DNA of 61,446 nt from Streptomyces boluensis (GTDB lineage Bacteria > Actinomycetota > Actinomycetes > Streptomycetales > Streptomycetaceae). Both the position numbers and the translations under genes were made by a program. The notes under the pieces were generated by a model. It saw nothing but the letters and a program-made list of their open reading frames with translations, did no database searches and was not told the origin of the DNA. This document shows, in pieces, positions 1 through 9,675 of this stretch. The stretch's first letter is position 1. Every line of letters begins with the position of its first letter. Location: positions 1 through 61,446 of the forward strand of contig NZ_JAAAHS010000004.1 in the NCBI RefSeq assembly GCF_009908195.1. The letters are read 5' to 3'.

Positions 1-629
1 GCCACCGCGAGCCCCCGCCACCGCCGCGCGGCCACGAACAACAGCAGCACCGGCACAAGGAGCGGCTTCACCGCGATGGCCGCTCCCACCACCGCACCCG
101 CGACCACCCACCGCCCCCGGTGCGCGAGCAGCAGCGCGAGCGGCAGCGCCGCGGCCGCGACCACCGTCCAGTTGCCGAGCCGCACCAGATGCCCGAACGG
201 CGCGAAGCCGAGGGCGAGTCCACCGAGACCGAGCGCCGCGTACCGGCTGCGCCACGGGATCCCGTACAGCCGCAGCGCGCTGCCCCAGCCGACCAGCAGC
301 CCGCAGACGACGACGGTCGGGGCGAGGAAGCGCAGCAGCCGAGCCGGTACGAACACCTCCGCCGACGCGGCGAGCACCGCGCTCGGGAGATAGAGGAAGT
401 GCCGGTCGGCGTACGGCGATCCGCCGTCCAGCCAGGTCTCGGCGGCGCGCACCACGATGGCGTTGTCCATCCCGCCGTCCGGCGAGCTCAGCCCCGCGTG
501 CACGACCGAGGCGAGCAGTACCGCACCGACCGCGCCCCACACCTGCCAGGGCACGGAGCGCCAAAACCACTGCACTACACCCGATTTGACCGCAATCATG
601 GTGTTGAGGCTAAGTCGCGAACCCCACAT
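1..629 (-). CDS. GT87 (DUF2029)-type membrane glycosyltransferase, 3' part cut off by window edge
   Basis: The reading frame is open on the minus strand from about 629 to the left edge, so only the N-terminal ~200 residues are present. It has repeated hydrophobic helices, an early loop resembling those of DUF2029/GT87 polyprenol-phosphate-mannose-dependent transferases (DNAIVVRAAETWLDGGSPY, then a LYLPSA stretch) and a later AVKPLLVP segment typical of the family. These enzymes sit in the plasma membrane and add mannose to cell-envelope glycans. I took the ATG at 629, but the ATG at 599 is also possible: the GGGG before 629 is unusually close to the start. The gene is divergent from the next, with about 55 bases between starts. 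The family call rests on pattern only. Confidence 0.6.
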   Translation of the reverse strand, partial: MWGSRLSLNTMIAVKSGVVQWFWRSVPWQVWGAVGAVLLASVVHAGLSSPDGGMDNAIVVRAAETWLDGGSPYADRHFLYLPSAVLAASAEVFVPARLLRFLAPTVVVCGLLVGWGSALRLYGIPWRSRYAALGLGGLALGFAPFGHLVRLGNWTVVAAAALPLALLLAHRGRWVVAGAVVGAAIAVKPLLVPVLLLFVAARRWRGLAV

Positions 630-684
630 CACCCCTGCATAACGCGCGCTCCAGCCCGTTCGAATAGCGCTTAGGATGCGGCCC

Positions 685-1536
685 ATGAGCTTTGGGCAAG
701 GGGGGCCTCAGTACGGCCCCGGCGCACCGCAGGATCAAGGGTCGACGCCCGACTGGGCAGCGCTCGCGGAAGCCTCTGAGGCACGCAGCAAGCGCCGCAA
801 GTGGGTCATGGTGGGAGGCGGAGCGCTCGCGACCGCCGTGGTCGCCGGCATCGTCGCGGTCGCCGTCGTCTCCGCCAACAGCAAGAACGAGGCGAAGGAC
901 CCCGACGAGCTGCCCCCGTCCCAGTCCATCCCGAACAGCACCTCGTCCGGGGGCCCGACCTTCGCGGAGACCAAGCCGCCGCCCCCGCCGGACCCCAAGG
1001 AGTTCATCTCCAGCGCCAAGAAGGACAAGGCGCCGCTGAGCGTCCAGTCCCTCTTCCCCGGCACCAAGTTCACCAAGGGCGCCGTGGTCTACAAGAAGGG
1101 CGCGACGGACGCCACCAAGAAGTGCGCGGGCGTCACCCAGGGCAAGCTCGGCTCGGTCCTGAACGCCAACGACTGCTCCCAGCTGATGCGCGTCACCTAC
1201 AGCAAGGACGGCATCGCGGTCACCGTCGGCGTCGCGGTCTTCGACACCGACAAGCAGGCCCAGAAGGCCAAGGACCAGGCCGACCGCGACGGCAACGTCA
1301 CCTCGCTCTCCGGCAAGGGCGTCCCCACCTTCTGCCGTACGTCGACGTGCTTCACGACCATCAACTCCTATGGCCGCTACGCCTACTTCACGACCGCCGG
1401 GTTCACCAACGGCAAGACGGTCACGGAGAAGGACGAGAAGGTCTTCACCGTCGCCAAGGACCTGCAGGGCCTCGCCTTCCAGCAGATCCACAAGCGCGGC
1501 GAGATGCAGGCCTCAGCAGCAGCCGGCCTCGGGTAG
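685..1536 (+). CDS. Single-pass membrane protein with extracytoplasmic domain, function unknown
   Basis: The 283-residue protein has a Gly/Pro/Gln-rich cytoplasmic N-terminus, a basic stretch (RSKRRKW) and one membrane helix at about 40-63. A Pro-rich linker follows, then a ~190-residue outer domain with four cysteines (KKCAG, NDCSQ, FCRTSTC) that could form two disulfides. I recognise no enzyme motif. The ATG at 685 is preferred over the one at 676 because AGGA lies about eight bases before it. The 3' end overlaps convergent truA by 24 bases, with no visible terminator between them. Confidence 0.7.
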   Translation: MSFGQGGPQYGPGAPQDQGSTPDWAALAEASEARSKRRKWVMVGGGALATAVVAGIVAVAVVSANSKNEAKDPDELPPSQSIPNSTSSGGPTFAETKPPPPPDPKEFISSAKKDKAPLSVQSLFPGTKFTKGAVVYKKGATDATKKCAGVTQGKLGSVLNANDCSQLMRVTYSKDGIAVTVGVAVFDTDKQAQKAKDQADRDGNVTSLSGKGVPTFCRTSTCFTTINSYGRYAYFTTAGFTNGKTVTEKDEKVFTVAKDLQGLAFQQIHKRGEMQASAAAGLG

Positions 1537-2379
1537 CGAGCCGGGCAGCGAACGCTTGTTGCGGGCCGCGCGGTTGCGCGCGGCCAGCAACTCGTCGGCG
1601 GGGTAACCGACTTCCTCCAGCGTCAGCCCGTGCGGCCGTACGACATGCACCGCCGAGTCCCGCACCCGCGCGGCGAGCACCTTGCCCGGCCAGTCGCTGT
1701 CCCGGTGCCCGTCGCCGACGAACAGCAGCGCGCCGATCAGCGAGCGCACCATGTTGTGGCAGAAGGCATCGGCCCGCACGGTCGCGGTGATGATCCCGTC
1801 ATCCCCGCGCACGAGGCTCAACTGCTGCAGCGTACGGATGGTCGTGGCGCCCTCACGCTTCTTGCAATACGCCGCGAAGTCGTGCTCACCGAGCAGCGCC
1901 TCGGCCGCCGCGTTCATCGCGTCGACGTCCAACTCCCAGTCGTGCCACAGCACATGACCGCGCAACAGCGGGTCGACGCCGCCCGGATGGTCGGTCACGC
2001 GGTAGGCGTACCGCCGCCAGATCGCGGAGAACCGCGCGTTGAACCCGGCCGGCGCCTCCTCGGCCCGCCAGATCCGCACATCGTGCGGCAACCGCCCGGC
2101 GAGCCGCCGCAGCAGCTTCTCCCGGTGCTCGGCCCACAGTTCCTCGGGCAGGTCGACGTGGGCCACCTGCCCGCGCGCGTGCACCCCGGAGTCGGTCCGC
2201 CCCGCGACGGTCAGCTCGAAGGTCTCCGCGGACCGGGTCACCGTCCGCAGCGCGTCCTCGATCTCGCCCTGTACGGTCCGCTGGCCCTGGCGCTGCTTGG
2301 CCCAGCCGGAGAAGTCCTTGCCGTCGTACGACAGGTCGAACCGCACCCGTACGAACCCGGCCGCCGCTTCGTCACTCAC
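1513..2379 (-). CDS. truA: tRNA pseudouridine(38-40) synthase TruA
   Basis: TruA converts uridines 38-40 in the tRNA anticodon stem-loop to pseudouridine. The 288-residue protein has the family start ([17 protein letters not shown]) and the catalytic-Asp motif [16 protein letters not shown]. It also has the [11 protein letters not shown] segment near the C-terminus. The GTG at 2379 is chosen because GAGGA lies seven bases upstream. A longer frame starting at 2460 would run through the rplQ terminator hairpin. It follows rplQ, as in other Streptomyces, but the hairpin suggests partly separate expression. The 3' end overlaps the convergent gene. Confidence 0.93.
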   Translation of the reverse strand: MSDEAAAGFVRVRFDLSYDGKDFSGWAKQRQGQRTVQGEIEDALRTVTRSAETFELTVAGRTDSGVHARGQVAHVDLPEELWAEHREKLLRRLAGRLPHDVRIWRAEEAPAGFNARFSAIWRRYAYRVTDHPGGVDPLLRGHVLWHDWELDVDAMNAAAEALLGEHDFAAYCKKREGATTIRTLQQLSLVRGDDGIITATVRADAFCHNMVRSLIGALLFVGDGHRDSDWPGKVLAARVRDSAVHVVRPHGLTLEEVGYPADELLAARNRAARNKRSLPGSLPEAGCC

Positions 2380-2424
2380 CAGAACATCCTCATCTTCCGG
2401 TCCTGCACCGGTCTCACAAAGAAA

Positions 2425-2457
2425 AGCGGGCCCACCCCGCGAAGGGGTGGACCCGCT
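2425..2457 (-). terminator. Rho-independent terminator after rplQ
   Basis: A GC-rich inverted repeat (AGCGGG...ACCCGCT with CCACCCC/GGGGTGG inside) is followed on the minus strand by TTTTC. It closes the alpha operon just downstream of rplQ and before truA. Confidence 0.85.
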
Positions 2458-2477
2458 CACGAACGCGAGGCGAAGCC

Positions 2478-2954
2478 TCAGGCGTCCTTGGCGTCCTCGG
2501 CCGGGGCCTCGACGGCCTCGTCCTTCTTGAGGGCGTCTTCCTTGACCGCGCGCTTCGTCGCGGCCTCGGCCTCACCGGTGGCAGCCTGCGCCACGGTCAG
2601 GGCCTCGACCAGCTCGATGACAGCCATGGGCGCGTTGTCGCCACGACGGTTACCGATCTTGGTGATACGGGTGTAACCACCGGGGCGGTTCTCGTACCGC
2701 GGGCCGATCTCGGTGAACAGCGTGTGCACGATGCTCTTGTCCGTGATGGTCTGCAGCACCTGGCGACGGTTGTGGATGTCGCCCTTCTTCGCCTTGGTGA
2801 TCAGGCGCTCGGCGACCGGACGCAGACGACGGGCCTTGGCCTCGGTCGTGGTGATGCGGCCGTGCTCGAAGAGCGACTTCGCCAGGTTGGCGAGGAGCAG
2901 CTTCTCGTGCGCGGCGGAACCGCCGAGGCGGGCACCCTTCGCGGGACGCGGCAT
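2478..2954 (-). CDS. rplQ: 50S ribosomal protein L17
   Basis: Large-subunit protein bL17, 158 residues. The N-terminus [20 protein letters not shown] is diagnostic, and the core ends near [14 protein letters not shown] ~40-residue Ala/Glu/Lys-rich C-terminal tail is typical of Streptomyces L17. The start at 2954 has AAGGAGA upstream; an in-frame start eight codons earlier lacks this. It is the last gene of the alpha operon, separated from rpoA by 162 bases that hold a short palindromic repeat. Confidence 0.96.
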   Translation of the reverse strand: MPRPAKGARLGGSAAHEKLLLANLAKSLFEHGRITTTEAKARRLRPVAERLITKAKKGDIHNRRQVLQTITDKSIVHTLFTEIGPRYENRPGGYTRITKIGNRRGDNAPMAVIELVEALTVAQAATGEAEAATKRAVKEDALKKDEAVEAPAEDAKDA

Positions 2955-3032
2955 GGTGTTTCTCCTTGTGATCTGCACCGGCCGTATGAGGTACCGGTGT
3001 CAGTGTCCGAGCAGGCGGTCACCCGTCGGAGA

Positions 3033-3057
3033 CCCCGCGCCCCATAGGGGCGCGGGG
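3033..3057. repeat. Perfect GC-rich inverted repeat between rpoA and rplQ
   Basis: CCCCGCGCCCC and its exact complement are separated by ATA, and AACTGCGCG follows on the plus strand. The same hairpin plus tail recurs at many intergenic sites in Streptomyces chromosomes, from general knowledge. Here it may stabilise rpoA mRNA or attenuate rplQ; its role is not shown by the sequence. Confidence 0.7.
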
Positions 3058-3116
3058 AACTGCGCGGCCGGCAGAAGCCGGTCGGCAGCCAAATCTGGAC
3101 CGTCGGGCCCGAGCTA

Positions 3117-4139
3117 TCAGTACTGCTCGGTCTCGACGAAGCCCGCATCCGCGTCATCGTCCGCACCGAACGCGTCAGCCGCGGCGGTCGGGTCGAAGCC
3201 GGGAGGCGAGTCCTTCAGCGCGAGACCCATGCCGGCGAGCTTGGCCTTGACCTCGTCGATGGACTTCGCACCGAAGTTGCGGATGTCGAGCAGGTCCGCC
3301 TCGGAGCGGGCGACGAGCTCACCCACGGAGTGGATGCCCTCGCGCTTGAGGCAGTTGTACGACCGAACGGTGAGCTCGAGCTCCTCGATCGGCAGCGCCA
3401 GATCGGCGGCCAGGGCGGCGTCCGTGGGGGACGGGCCCATGTCGATGCCCTCGGCGTCGATGTTCAGCTCGCGGGCGAGACCGAACAGCTCGACCAGCGT
3501 CTTACCGGCGGACGCCATGGCGTCACGCGGCCGCATGGCCTGCTTGGTCTCGACGTCGACGATCAGCTTGTCGAAGTCGGTGCGCTGCTCGACACGCGTG
3601 GCCTCGACCTTGTACGTGACCTTGAGAACCGGCGAGTAGATCGAGTCGACCGGAATACGGCCGATCTCCTGGCCCACCTGCTTGTTCTGCACGGCGGAGA
3701 CGTAACCGCGACCGCGCTCGACGGTCAGTTCCATCTCCAGCTTGCCCTTGCCGTTGAGCGTGGCGAGGACGAGGTCGGGGTTGTGCACCTCGACACCGGC
3801 CGGGGGCGCGATGTCGGCGGCGGTGACCAGACCCGGACCCTGCTTGCGCAGGTACATCACGACCGGCTCGTCGTGCTCCGAGGAGACGACCAGCTGCTTG
3901 ATGTTGAGGATGAGGTCGGTGACGTCCTCCTTGACGCCCGGCACGGTGGTGAACTCGTGCAGGACACCGTCGATACGGATGGACGTGACAGCCGCACCCG
4001 GGATCGAGGAGAGGAGCGTACGACGGAGGGAGTTACCGAGGGTGTAGCCGAAACCCGGCTCCAGCGGCTCGATCACGAACCGGGAGCGGAATTCGTCGAC
4101 GACCTCTTCGGTCAGCGACGGACGCTGAGCAATAAGCAT
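3117..4139 (-). CDS. rpoA: DNA-directed RNA polymerase subunit alpha
   Basis: RpoA dimerises to scaffold beta and beta' assembly, and its C-terminal domain contacts promoter UP elements and activators. The 340-residue product begins [13 protein letters not shown]. It has the N-terminal assembly domain ([20 protein letters not shown]), a linker, and a helix-hairpin-helix CTD ([25 protein letters not shown], then [15 protein letters not shown]). An acidic tail ends the protein. AAGGAA precedes the ATG. It lies in the usual position between rpsK and rplQ; no rpsD is present in this actinobacterial arrangement. Confidence 0.98.
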   Translation of the reverse strand: MLIAQRPSLTEEVVDEFRSRFVIEPLEPGFGYTLGNSLRRTLLSSIPGAAVTSIRIDGVLHEFTTVPGVKEDVTDLILNIKQLVVSSEHDEPVVMYLRKQGPGLVTAADIAPPAGVEVHNPDLVLATLNGKGKLEMELTVERGRGYVSAVQNKQVGQEIGRIPVDSIYSPVLKVTYKVEATRVEQRTDFDKLIVDVETKQAMRPRDAMASAGKTLVELFGLARELNIDAEGIDMGPSPTDAALAADLALPIEELELTVRSYNCLKREGIHSVGELVARSEADLLDIRNFGAKSIDEVKAKLAGMGLALKDSPPGFDPTAAADAFGADDDADAGFVETEQY

Positions 4140-4259
4140 GTGGTGTTCCTTCAGTCATGGGCACCCACTATTTGATGCCCGACCAGTACTGCAAGGGTAC
4201 GGGCGGCACAGCCGGAAAGAGCCGTACCGCCCGAAAACCTCAGACCAAGCGGTCGTGCG

Positions 4260-4664
4260 TCAGACGCGACGACGCTTGGGGGGACGGCAGCCGTTGTGCG
4301 GGGTCGGCGTGACGTCCTGGATCGAACCGACCTCGAGGCCGGTCGCCTGCAGGGAGCGGATGGCGGTCTCGCGACCGGAACCCGGGCCCTTCACGAAGAC
4401 GTCGACCTTGCGCATGCCGTGCTCCTGCGCGCGACGGGCAGCCGACTCGGCGGCCATCTGCGCGGCGAACGGCGTGGACTTACGCGAGCCCTTGAAGCCG
4501 ACGTGGCCGGCGGAGGCCCACGAGATCACGTTGCCGGTCGGGTCCGTGATGGACACGATCGTGTTGTTGAACGTGCTCTTGATGTGCGCGTGGCCGTGAG
4601 CGACGTTCTTCTTTTCCTTGCGGCGCACCTTCTTGGCAGCGCCCTGACGACCCTTGGGGGGCAT
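4260..4664 (-). CDS. rpsK: 30S ribosomal protein S11
   Basis: uS11 lies on the small-subunit platform near the 3' end of 16S rRNA. The 134-residue sequence shows [21 protein letters not shown] and ends with the basic [13 protein letters not shown] tail. AGGAG lies seven bases before the ATG. It is translated between rpsM and rpoA in the alpha operon. Confidence 0.98.
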   Translation of the reverse strand: MPPKGRQGAAKKVRRKEKKNVAHGHAHIKSTFNNTIVSITDPTGNVISWASAGHVGFKGSRKSTPFAAQMAAESAARRAQEHGMRKVDVFVKGPGSGRETAIRSLQATGLEVGSIQDVTPTPHNGCRPPKRRRV

Positions 4665-4733
4665 CTATAACTCCTACGGGGAGGTGGTCGGTCCTACAGC
4701 GAAGACCGCTGATGAAGCGTTGTCCGCTGAGGA

Positions 4734-5114
4734 CTACTTCTTGCCCGGCTTCTTCTTACCGGCGATGGCGCGACGCGGGCCCTTGCGGGTGCGGGCGTTG
4801 GTGCTGGTGCGCTGACCGTGGACCGGCAGGCCACGACGGTGGCGGATGCCCTGGTAGCAGCCGATCTCGATCTTGCGGCGGATGTCGCCCTGGATCTCGC
4901 GACGGAGGTCACCCTCGGTCTGGATGTTGGCGTCCACGTACTCGCGGATCTTGACCAGGTCCTCTTCGGCCAGGTCACGAACGCGGGCGTTGGGGTCCAC
5001 ACCGGTGGCGGCCAGCGTCTGCTGGGAAAGCGTCCGGCCAATGCCGAACACGTAGGTGAGGGCGACCTCCACGCGCTTTTCGCGCGGGATGTCAACACCG
5101 GAAACGCGTGCCAT
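4734..5114 (-). CDS. rpsM: 30S ribosomal protein S13
   Basis: uS13 is in the small-subunit head and contacts P-site tRNA and the large subunit. The 126-residue protein starts [21 protein letters not shown]. It contains [14 protein letters not shown] and ends in a lysine-rich tail. A GGAG sequence precedes the ATG. Directly downstream of rpmJ. Confidence 0.98.
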   Translation of the reverse strand: MARVSGVDIPREKRVEVALTYVFGIGRTLSQQTLAATGVDPNARVRDLAEEDLVKIREYVDANIQTEGDLRREIQGDIRRKIEIGCYQGIRHRRGLPVHGQRTSTNARTRKGPRRAIAGKKKPGKK

Positions 5115-5311
5115 TTAATGGCTCCAGTTGATTTTTCGGAGGTCTTCCACAGGGCCGCTCCCGCCCGCCGTCCACCCATCAAGGGGTTTCGGTACGTATC
5201 GGGTCCCCGGCCTCCGACCGGGGGTATCGCCCTCCATCACTGAAGAGAGGCGGGTCCTGCGTATGTACGTTTCGCTTGCGTCGCGCGAAGATCTGCGGAT
5301 GCAGACCTGCG

Positions 5312-5425
5312 TCAGCCCTGGCGCTGCTTGTGGCGCGGGTTGTCGCAGATGATCATGACTCGGCCGTGACGGCGAATCACCCTGCACTTGTCGCAGATCT
5401 TCTTGACGCTCGGCTTGACCTTCAT
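5312..5425 (-). CDS. rpmJ: 50S ribosomal protein L36 (zinc-binding form)
   Basis: A short frame gives a 37-residue protein beginning [14 protein letters not shown] and ending RHKQRQG. The CxxC, a later Cys and a His form the zinc-binding site of C+ bL36. GGAGAA lies upstream of the ATG. It sits between infA and rpsM exactly as expected. Streptomyces can also carry a cysteine-free paralogue elsewhere; none is visible here. Confidence 0.95.
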   Translation of the reverse strand: MKVKPSVKKICDKCRVIRRHGRVMIICDNPRHKQRQG

Positions 5426-5485
5426 TGGGTGAGGTTCTCCGGGTCAGGTGCCACCACCCCGCGGGAAGCGGGATGCAGGCAAGAT

Positions 5486-5707
5486 CTACTTGTACCGGTA
5501 GACGATCCGGCCACGCGTCAGGTCGTACGGAGACAGCTCCACCACGACCCGGTCGTCAGGGAGGATGCGGATGTAGTGCATGCGCATCTTGCCGCTGATG
5601 TGTGCCAGGACCTGGTGGCCGTTCTGGAGCTCCACCTTGAACATGGCGTTCGGGAGAGACTCGACGACAGTGCCTTCGATCTCGATGGCACCTTGCTTCT
5701 TGGCCAC
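5486..5707 (-). CDS. infA: Translation initiation factor IF-1
   Basis: IF-1 binds the 30S A site during initiation. The 73-residue OB-fold protein ([21 protein letters not shown]...GRIVYRYK) is full length. The start codon is GTG at 5707, with AAGGGC upstream. It heads the infA-rpmJ-rpsM-rpsK-rpoA-rplQ unit. The 161 bases between it and map probably hold a promoter, but I found no convincing boxes. Confidence 0.97.
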   Translation of the reverse strand: MAKKQGAIEIEGTVVESLPNAMFKVELQNGHQVLAHISGKMRMHYIRILPDDRVVVELSPYDLTRGRIVYRYK

Positions 5708-5868
5708 GCTTTGCCCTTCGAATCGACTACCTTGATCGACTCTCGCTGGCCACTGTCTGACATGCAGACATGCGGATACACGAGAGCCGACGAGTCAGTC
5801 TACGTCAGAGCACTCGGAAAGACGAATCCAGAGAGAATGCCCCGAACGGGAGATCCTTAAGCGGCGCG

Positions 5869-6705
5869 TTAGGCCAGAGGATCCGGAGCGGCCGTGATCC
5901 CGTACTCCGCGAGCTTCGCCTTACCGCCGTCAGGCGCGGTGAGAACCAACGGGCCCTGCTCGGTCAGCGCGACCGAGTGCTCCCAGTGCGAGGACCAGGT
6001 GCCGTCCGTCGTCTCGACCGTCCAGTCGTCCTCGAGGACATGGGTCCGCGGTGTGCCGAGGCTCACCATCGGCTCGATGGCCAGGCACATGCCGGGCACC
6101 AGCTTCGGACCGCGGCCACGCCTGCGCTCGACGTAGTTCAGGACGTGCGGGTCCATGTGCATCTGGGTGCCGATGCCGTGGCCGCCGTAGTCCTCGATGA
6201 TCCCGTACTTACCGGTCGCGGGGCGGGGCTGACGGCGGATATACGACTCGATGGCCTTGGAGATGTCGACCAGGCGGTTGCCGAGCTTCATCGCGGCGAG
6301 CCCGGCCCACATCGACTCCTCGGTCACCCGGGACAGCTCGATCAGCTCGGGCGCGTGCCCGGAACCGACGAACGCGGTGTACGCGGCGTCGCCGTGCCAG
6401 CCCTCGATGATCGCGCCGCAGTCGATGGAGATGATGTCGCCGTTCTCGAGTACGACGTCGTCGCTCGGGATGCCGTGCACGACGACCTCGTTCTTCGAGG
6501 TGCAGATGGTCGCCGGAAAGCCGCCGTAGCCAAGGAAGTTGGACTTCGCGCCGTGCTCCGCGAGCACCTTGCGCGCCACGTCGTCCAGGTCCTTGGTGGT
6601 GGCTCCCGGAACGGCCGCCGCGCGAGTCGCCTCATGGATGGCGGCGACGACCAGGCCCGCCTCGCGCATCTTCGCGATCTGCTCGGGAGTCTTGATCTCC
6701 ACCAT
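5869..6705 (-). CDS. map: Methionine aminopeptidase, type I
   Basis: The enzyme removes the initiator methionine from nascent proteins. The 278-residue product has the pita-bread-fold metal ligands: Asp in SIDCGAIIEGWHGDAA (two Asp), His in GHGIGTQMHMDPHV, Glu in CLAIEPMV, and a last Glu in VALTEQGPLVLTAP. It lies between adk and infA, its standard place. A strong hairpin separates it from adk, so adk and map expression may differ. Confidence 0.96.
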   Translation of the reverse strand: MVEIKTPEQIAKMREAGLVVAAIHEATRAAAVPGATTKDLDDVARKVLAEHGAKSNFLGYGGFPATICTSKNEVVVHGIPSDDVVLENGDIISIDCGAIIEGWHGDAAYTAFVGSGHAPELIELSRVTEESMWAGLAAMKLGNRLVDISKAIESYIRRQPRPATGKYGIIEDYGGHGIGTQMHMDPHVLNYVERRRGRGPKLVPGMCLAIEPMVSLGTPRTHVLEDDWTVETTDGTWSSHWEHSVALTEQGPLVLTAPDGGKAKLAEYGITAAPDPLA

Positions 6706-6757
6706 GGCCTGCCGTGCCTTCCGCCGCTGCTTTCGGTACTACCGCTGGAATTCAACA

Positions 6758-6795
6758 GTACGGCCGCGGAGACCTGTCGGTCACCGCGGCCGTAC
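6758..6795 (-). terminator. Strong hairpin between adk and map (terminator or attenuator)
   Basis: A perfect 12-bp stem (GTACGGCCGCGG with its complement) extends, past one mismatch, into a further GACC/GGTC pairing. On the minus strand only TGTTG follows rather than a clean T-run, so partial attenuation of the secY-adk transcript before map is the likelier role. Confidence 0.6.
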
Positions 6796-6822
6796 CTGCG
6801 TAACTCTGTGCTGCCGGGCCGG

Positions 6823-7482
6823 TCAGGCCTCGGCGGACTTCTTGAGCGCCGCCATCGCGCGCTCCGTCACATCGGCGACCTCGCCGAGCGCGGAGATCGT
6901 GACCACCAGGCCCTGGGCCCGGTAGTGGTCGATGATCGGCTCGGTCTCGCTGTGGTAGACCTCGAGCCGCTTGCGCACGGTCTCTTCCTTGTCGTCACCG
7001 CGCTGGTACAGCTCGCCGCCGCAGACGTCGCAGACGCCCTCGGACTTGGGCTGCTTGTACTCGACGTGGAAAACGTGCGCGCTGTCGTTGCGGCAGATGC
7101 GGCGGCCGGCGATGCGCTTGACCACCTCGTCCTCGGGGACCTCCAGGTCGAGCACCGCGTCCAGCTTCACCTCGTCGGCCTTGAGCGCCTCGTCGAGGGC
7201 CTCGGCCTGCGAGACATTGCGCGGGAAACCGTCGAGCAGGAAACCGCCGACAGCGTCGGCCTGCTCCATCCGGTCCTTCGCCATGCCGATGGTGACCTCG
7301 TCGGGAACCAGGTTGCCGGCGTCCATGTAGGACTTGGCCAGCTTGCCCAGCTCCGTCTGCTGGCTGATGTTGGCGCGGAACAGGTCACCCGTGGAGATGT
7401 GCGGGATCGACAGGTTCTTGGCAAGGAACGCGGCCTGCGTTCCCTTGCCCGCACCGGGCGGTCCGACGAGGACGATACGCAT
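6823..7482 (-). CDS. adk: Adenylate kinase
   Basis: Catalyses ATP + AMP = 2 ADP. The 219-residue protein starts MRIVLVGPPGAGKGTQ (P-loop) and continues with the AMP-binding STGDLFR. It has the FLLDGFPRN motif and a long LID carrying cysteines and His (ICRNDSAHVFHV...CDVCGGELYQR), consistent with a zinc-binding LID. Its ATG overlaps the secY stop by one base (TGATG), implying translational coupling. Confidence 0.97.
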   Translation of the reverse strand: MRIVLVGPPGAGKGTQAAFLAKNLSIPHISTGDLFRANISQQTELGKLAKSYMDAGNLVPDEVTIGMAKDRMEQADAVGGFLLDGFPRNVSQAEALDEALKADEVKLDAVLDLEVPEDEVVKRIAGRRICRNDSAHVFHVEYKQPKSEGVCDVCGGELYQRGDDKEETVRKRLEVYHSETEPIIDHYRAQGLVVTISALGEVADVTERAMAALKKSAEA

Positions 7483-8798
7483 CAGCGGAGGAACCCTTCG
7501 TAATTACGCTGCTGGAGCTGGCTCTCGATCTGCTTCACGGTCTCCAGACCCACACCCACGATGATCAGGATGCTTGTCCCGCCGAACGGGAAGTTCTGGT
7601 TAGCCCCGAAGCCCGCCAACGCCATCGTCGGCACGAGAGCGATCAAGCCCAAGTACAACGACCCCGGCCAGGTGATCCGGTTGAGCACGTAGCTCAGGTA
7701 CTCAGCAGTGGGTCGGCCAGCCCGGATACCCGGGATGAAGCCACCATACTTCTTCATGTTGTCGGCGACTTCCTCGGGGTTGAACGAGATAGCCACGTAG
7801 AAGAAGGCGAAAAACACGATCAAGAGGAAGTACAGCGCGATGTGCACCGGAGCGTCCGTTGGCTCCAGATTGTTCCGGATCCACTGGGCCCAACCGGCTT
7901 GAGAATTACCGGAGAACTGCACGATCAGCGCCGGAATGTAGAGAAGCGACGACGCGAAGATGACGGGAATCACACCCGCCTGATTCACCTTGAGCGGGAT
8001 GTACGTCGACGTACCGCCGTAGGAACGGCGCCCGATCATGCGCTTCGCGTACTGCACGGGGATACGGCGCTGCGCCTGCTCGACGAAGACCACCAGGCCG
8101 ACCATGAAGAGGCCGACGAGGATGACGGTGCCGAACTCGATCCAGCCGCCCGCCAGGTCGCCCTGCTCCTTGATGGCCCACAGGGCACCGGGGAAGCCGG
8201 CGGCGATCGAGATGAACATCAGGATCGACATGCCGTTGCCGATGCCGCGGTCGGTGACGAGCTCACCGAGCCACATCACGACGGCGGTACCGGCGGTCAT
8301 GGTGAGCACCATGGTGATGGTCACGAAGATCGACTGGTCAGGCACGATCTCGCTGGCGACCGGGCACCCCTGGAAAAGCGCGCCGCTGCGGGCAGTGGCC
8401 ACCAGGCCGGTGCCCTGCAGGATGGCGAGGGCGACCGTCAGATAACGCGTGTACTGCGTGATCTTGGCCTGCCCCGACTGCCCTTCCTTCTTCAGCGCTT
8501 CCAGCCGCGGGATCACCACGGTGAGCAGCTGCAGAATGATGCTTGCCGTGATGTACGGCATGATGCCCAACGCGAAAATGGTGATCTGCAGCAAGGCGCC
8601 GCCGCTGAACATGTTCACCAGGCTCAACAGGCCCTGGTTGGCGTTGGCCTGGTCCATACAGACCTGAACGTTCGCGTAACTGACGCCCGGGATCGGGATG
8701 TGCGCACCGATCCGGTAGATCACGATCATGCCGAGTGTGAAGAGCAGTTTCTTGCGCAGGTCGGGCGTTTTGAACGCCCGGGCGAACGCGGTGAGCAC
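7482..8798 (-). CDS. secY: Preprotein translocase subunit SecY
   Basis: SecY is the channel of the Sec translocon; with SecE (43632-43919 here) and SecG it exports and inserts proteins. The 438-residue protein has ten predicted membrane helices, beginning LTAFARAFKTPDLRKKLLFTLGMIVIYRIGAHIPIPG. It also contains the conserved QRRIPVQYAKR loop and ends with the QLQQRNYEGFLR tail. The GTG at 8798 has AGGAGG seven bases upstream. A longer frame starting at 8927 is only upstream sequence. Confidence 0.97.
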   Translation of the reverse strand: MLTAFARAFKTPDLRKKLLFTLGMIVIYRIGAHIPIPGVSYANVQVCMDQANANQGLLSLVNMFSGGALLQITIFALGIMPYITASIILQLLTVVIPRLEALKKEGQSGQAKITQYTRYLTVALAILQGTGLVATARSGALFQGCPVASEIVPDQSIFVTITMVLTMTAGTAVVMWLGELVTDRGIGNGMSILMFISIAAGFPGALWAIKEQGDLAGGWIEFGTVILVGLFMVGLVVFVEQAQRRIPVQYAKRMIGRRSYGGTSTYIPLKVNQAGVIPVIFASSLLYIPALIVQFSGNSQAGWAQWIRNNLEPTDAPVHIALYFLLIVFFAFFYVAISFNPEEVADNMKKYGGFIPGIRAGRPTAEYLSYVLNRITWPGSLYLGLIALVPTMALAGFGANQNFPFGGTSILIIVGVGLETVKQIESQLQQRNYEGFLR

Positions 8799-8961
8799 GG
8801 TGCCTCCTGCGACCCCCGCGCTATGCGTCAGAGGTGACGGTCTTGAGGATCGACAAATACGTATCAGGCAAGAACCGCGCGATACGCCCTCAAGCAGACC
8901 GCGCGGAGAGTAGCAAGTGCACGCCACCTTACCGGCGTACGTGCCCCCCTTGGAACGACCA

Positions 8962-8995
8962 ACCGGGGATGCCCCTTTTGTGAGGCATCCCCGGT
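8962..8995 (-). terminator. Hairpin between rplO and secY
   Basis: A 12-bp perfect stem (ACCGGGGATGCC with its complement), with further outer pairing of GAACGA and TCGTTC, lies just after rplO on the minus strand. There is no clear T-run. It splits the 236-base rplO-secY gap and probably terminates or attenuates the spc transcript; secY likely has its own promoter in the remaining ~160 bases. Confidence 0.6.
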
Positions 8996-9034
8996 GGGAT
9001 CGTTCAAGTCACGGTACGTCAGATCCAGTCAGGA

Positions 9035-9490
9035 TCAGACGAGTTCGGTGACGGTACCGCCCGCGGCGGTGATCTTCTCCTTGGCGGAGCCGGAGACGGC
9101 GTCAACCGTCACCTGCAACGCCACGGTGACCTCGCCCTGGCCGAGGACCTTGACAAGGCTGTTCTTGCGAACGGCACCCTTGGCGACGAGACCCTCAACG
9201 GTGACCTCGCCACCCTCCGGGTACAGCGCGCTCAGCTTGTCGAGGTTCACGACCTGGAACTCGGTCTTGAACGGGTTCTTGAAGCCCTTGAGCTTCGGGA
9301 GACGCATGTGGAGGGGCATCTGGCCACCCTCGAAGCGCTCCGGAACCTGGTAGCGGGCCTTGGTGCCCTTGGTGCCACGACCGGCCGTCTTACCCTTCGA
9401 CGCCTCACCACGACCGACACGGGTCTTGGCGGTCTTGGCGCCGGGGGCCGGACGGAGGTTGTGGATCTTGAGCGGGTTCTGCTCACCCAT
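9035..9490 (-). CDS. rplO: 50S ribosomal protein L15
   Basis: uL15, 151 residues, with the basic glycine-rich N-terminus ([31 protein letters not shown]). The C-terminal alpha/beta domain ends at [18 protein letters not shown] sequence overlapping the end of rpmD serves as its ribosome binding site; the two genes are two bases apart. Confidence 0.97.
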   Translation of the reverse strand: MGEQNPLKIHNLRPAPGAKTAKTRVGRGEASKGKTAGRGTKGTKARYQVPERFEGGQMPLHMRLPKLKGFKNPFKTEFQVVNLDKLSALYPEGGEVTVEGLVAKGAVRKNSLVKVLGQGEVTVALQVTVDAVSGSAKEKITAAGGTVTELV

Positions 9491-9492
9491 GA

Positions 9493-9675
9493 TCAGTCGA
9501 CCTCCTCGACCGTCACGAGGTGGCGGACGGTCTGCACCATGCCGCGGAACTCGGGACGATCCTCCTTGACGACCTGCGTGTTGATGCCCTTGAGACCAAG
9601 GGTGCGCAGGGTGTCACGGTGGTTCTGCTTGCTGCCGATGTACGACTTCGTCTGCGTGATCTTGAGCTGTGCCAT
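9493..9675 (-). CDS. rpmD: 50S ribosomal protein L30
   Basis: uL30, 60 residues: [16 protein letters not shown], then [10 protein letters not shown], ending LVTVEEVD. The ATG shares one base with the TAA of rpsE (TAATG). There is little Shine-Dalgarno sequence, so translation is probably coupled to rpsE. Confidence 0.95.
   Translation of the reverse strand: MAQLKITQTKSYIGSKQNHRDTLRTLGLKGINTQVVKEDRPEFRGMVQTVRHLVTVEEVD

Noticed and set aside
2380..2460. N-terminal extension of truA from an ATG at 2460
   Set aside because: It would translate through the rplQ terminator hairpin and lacks homology; the GTG at 2379 has a good ribosome binding site.
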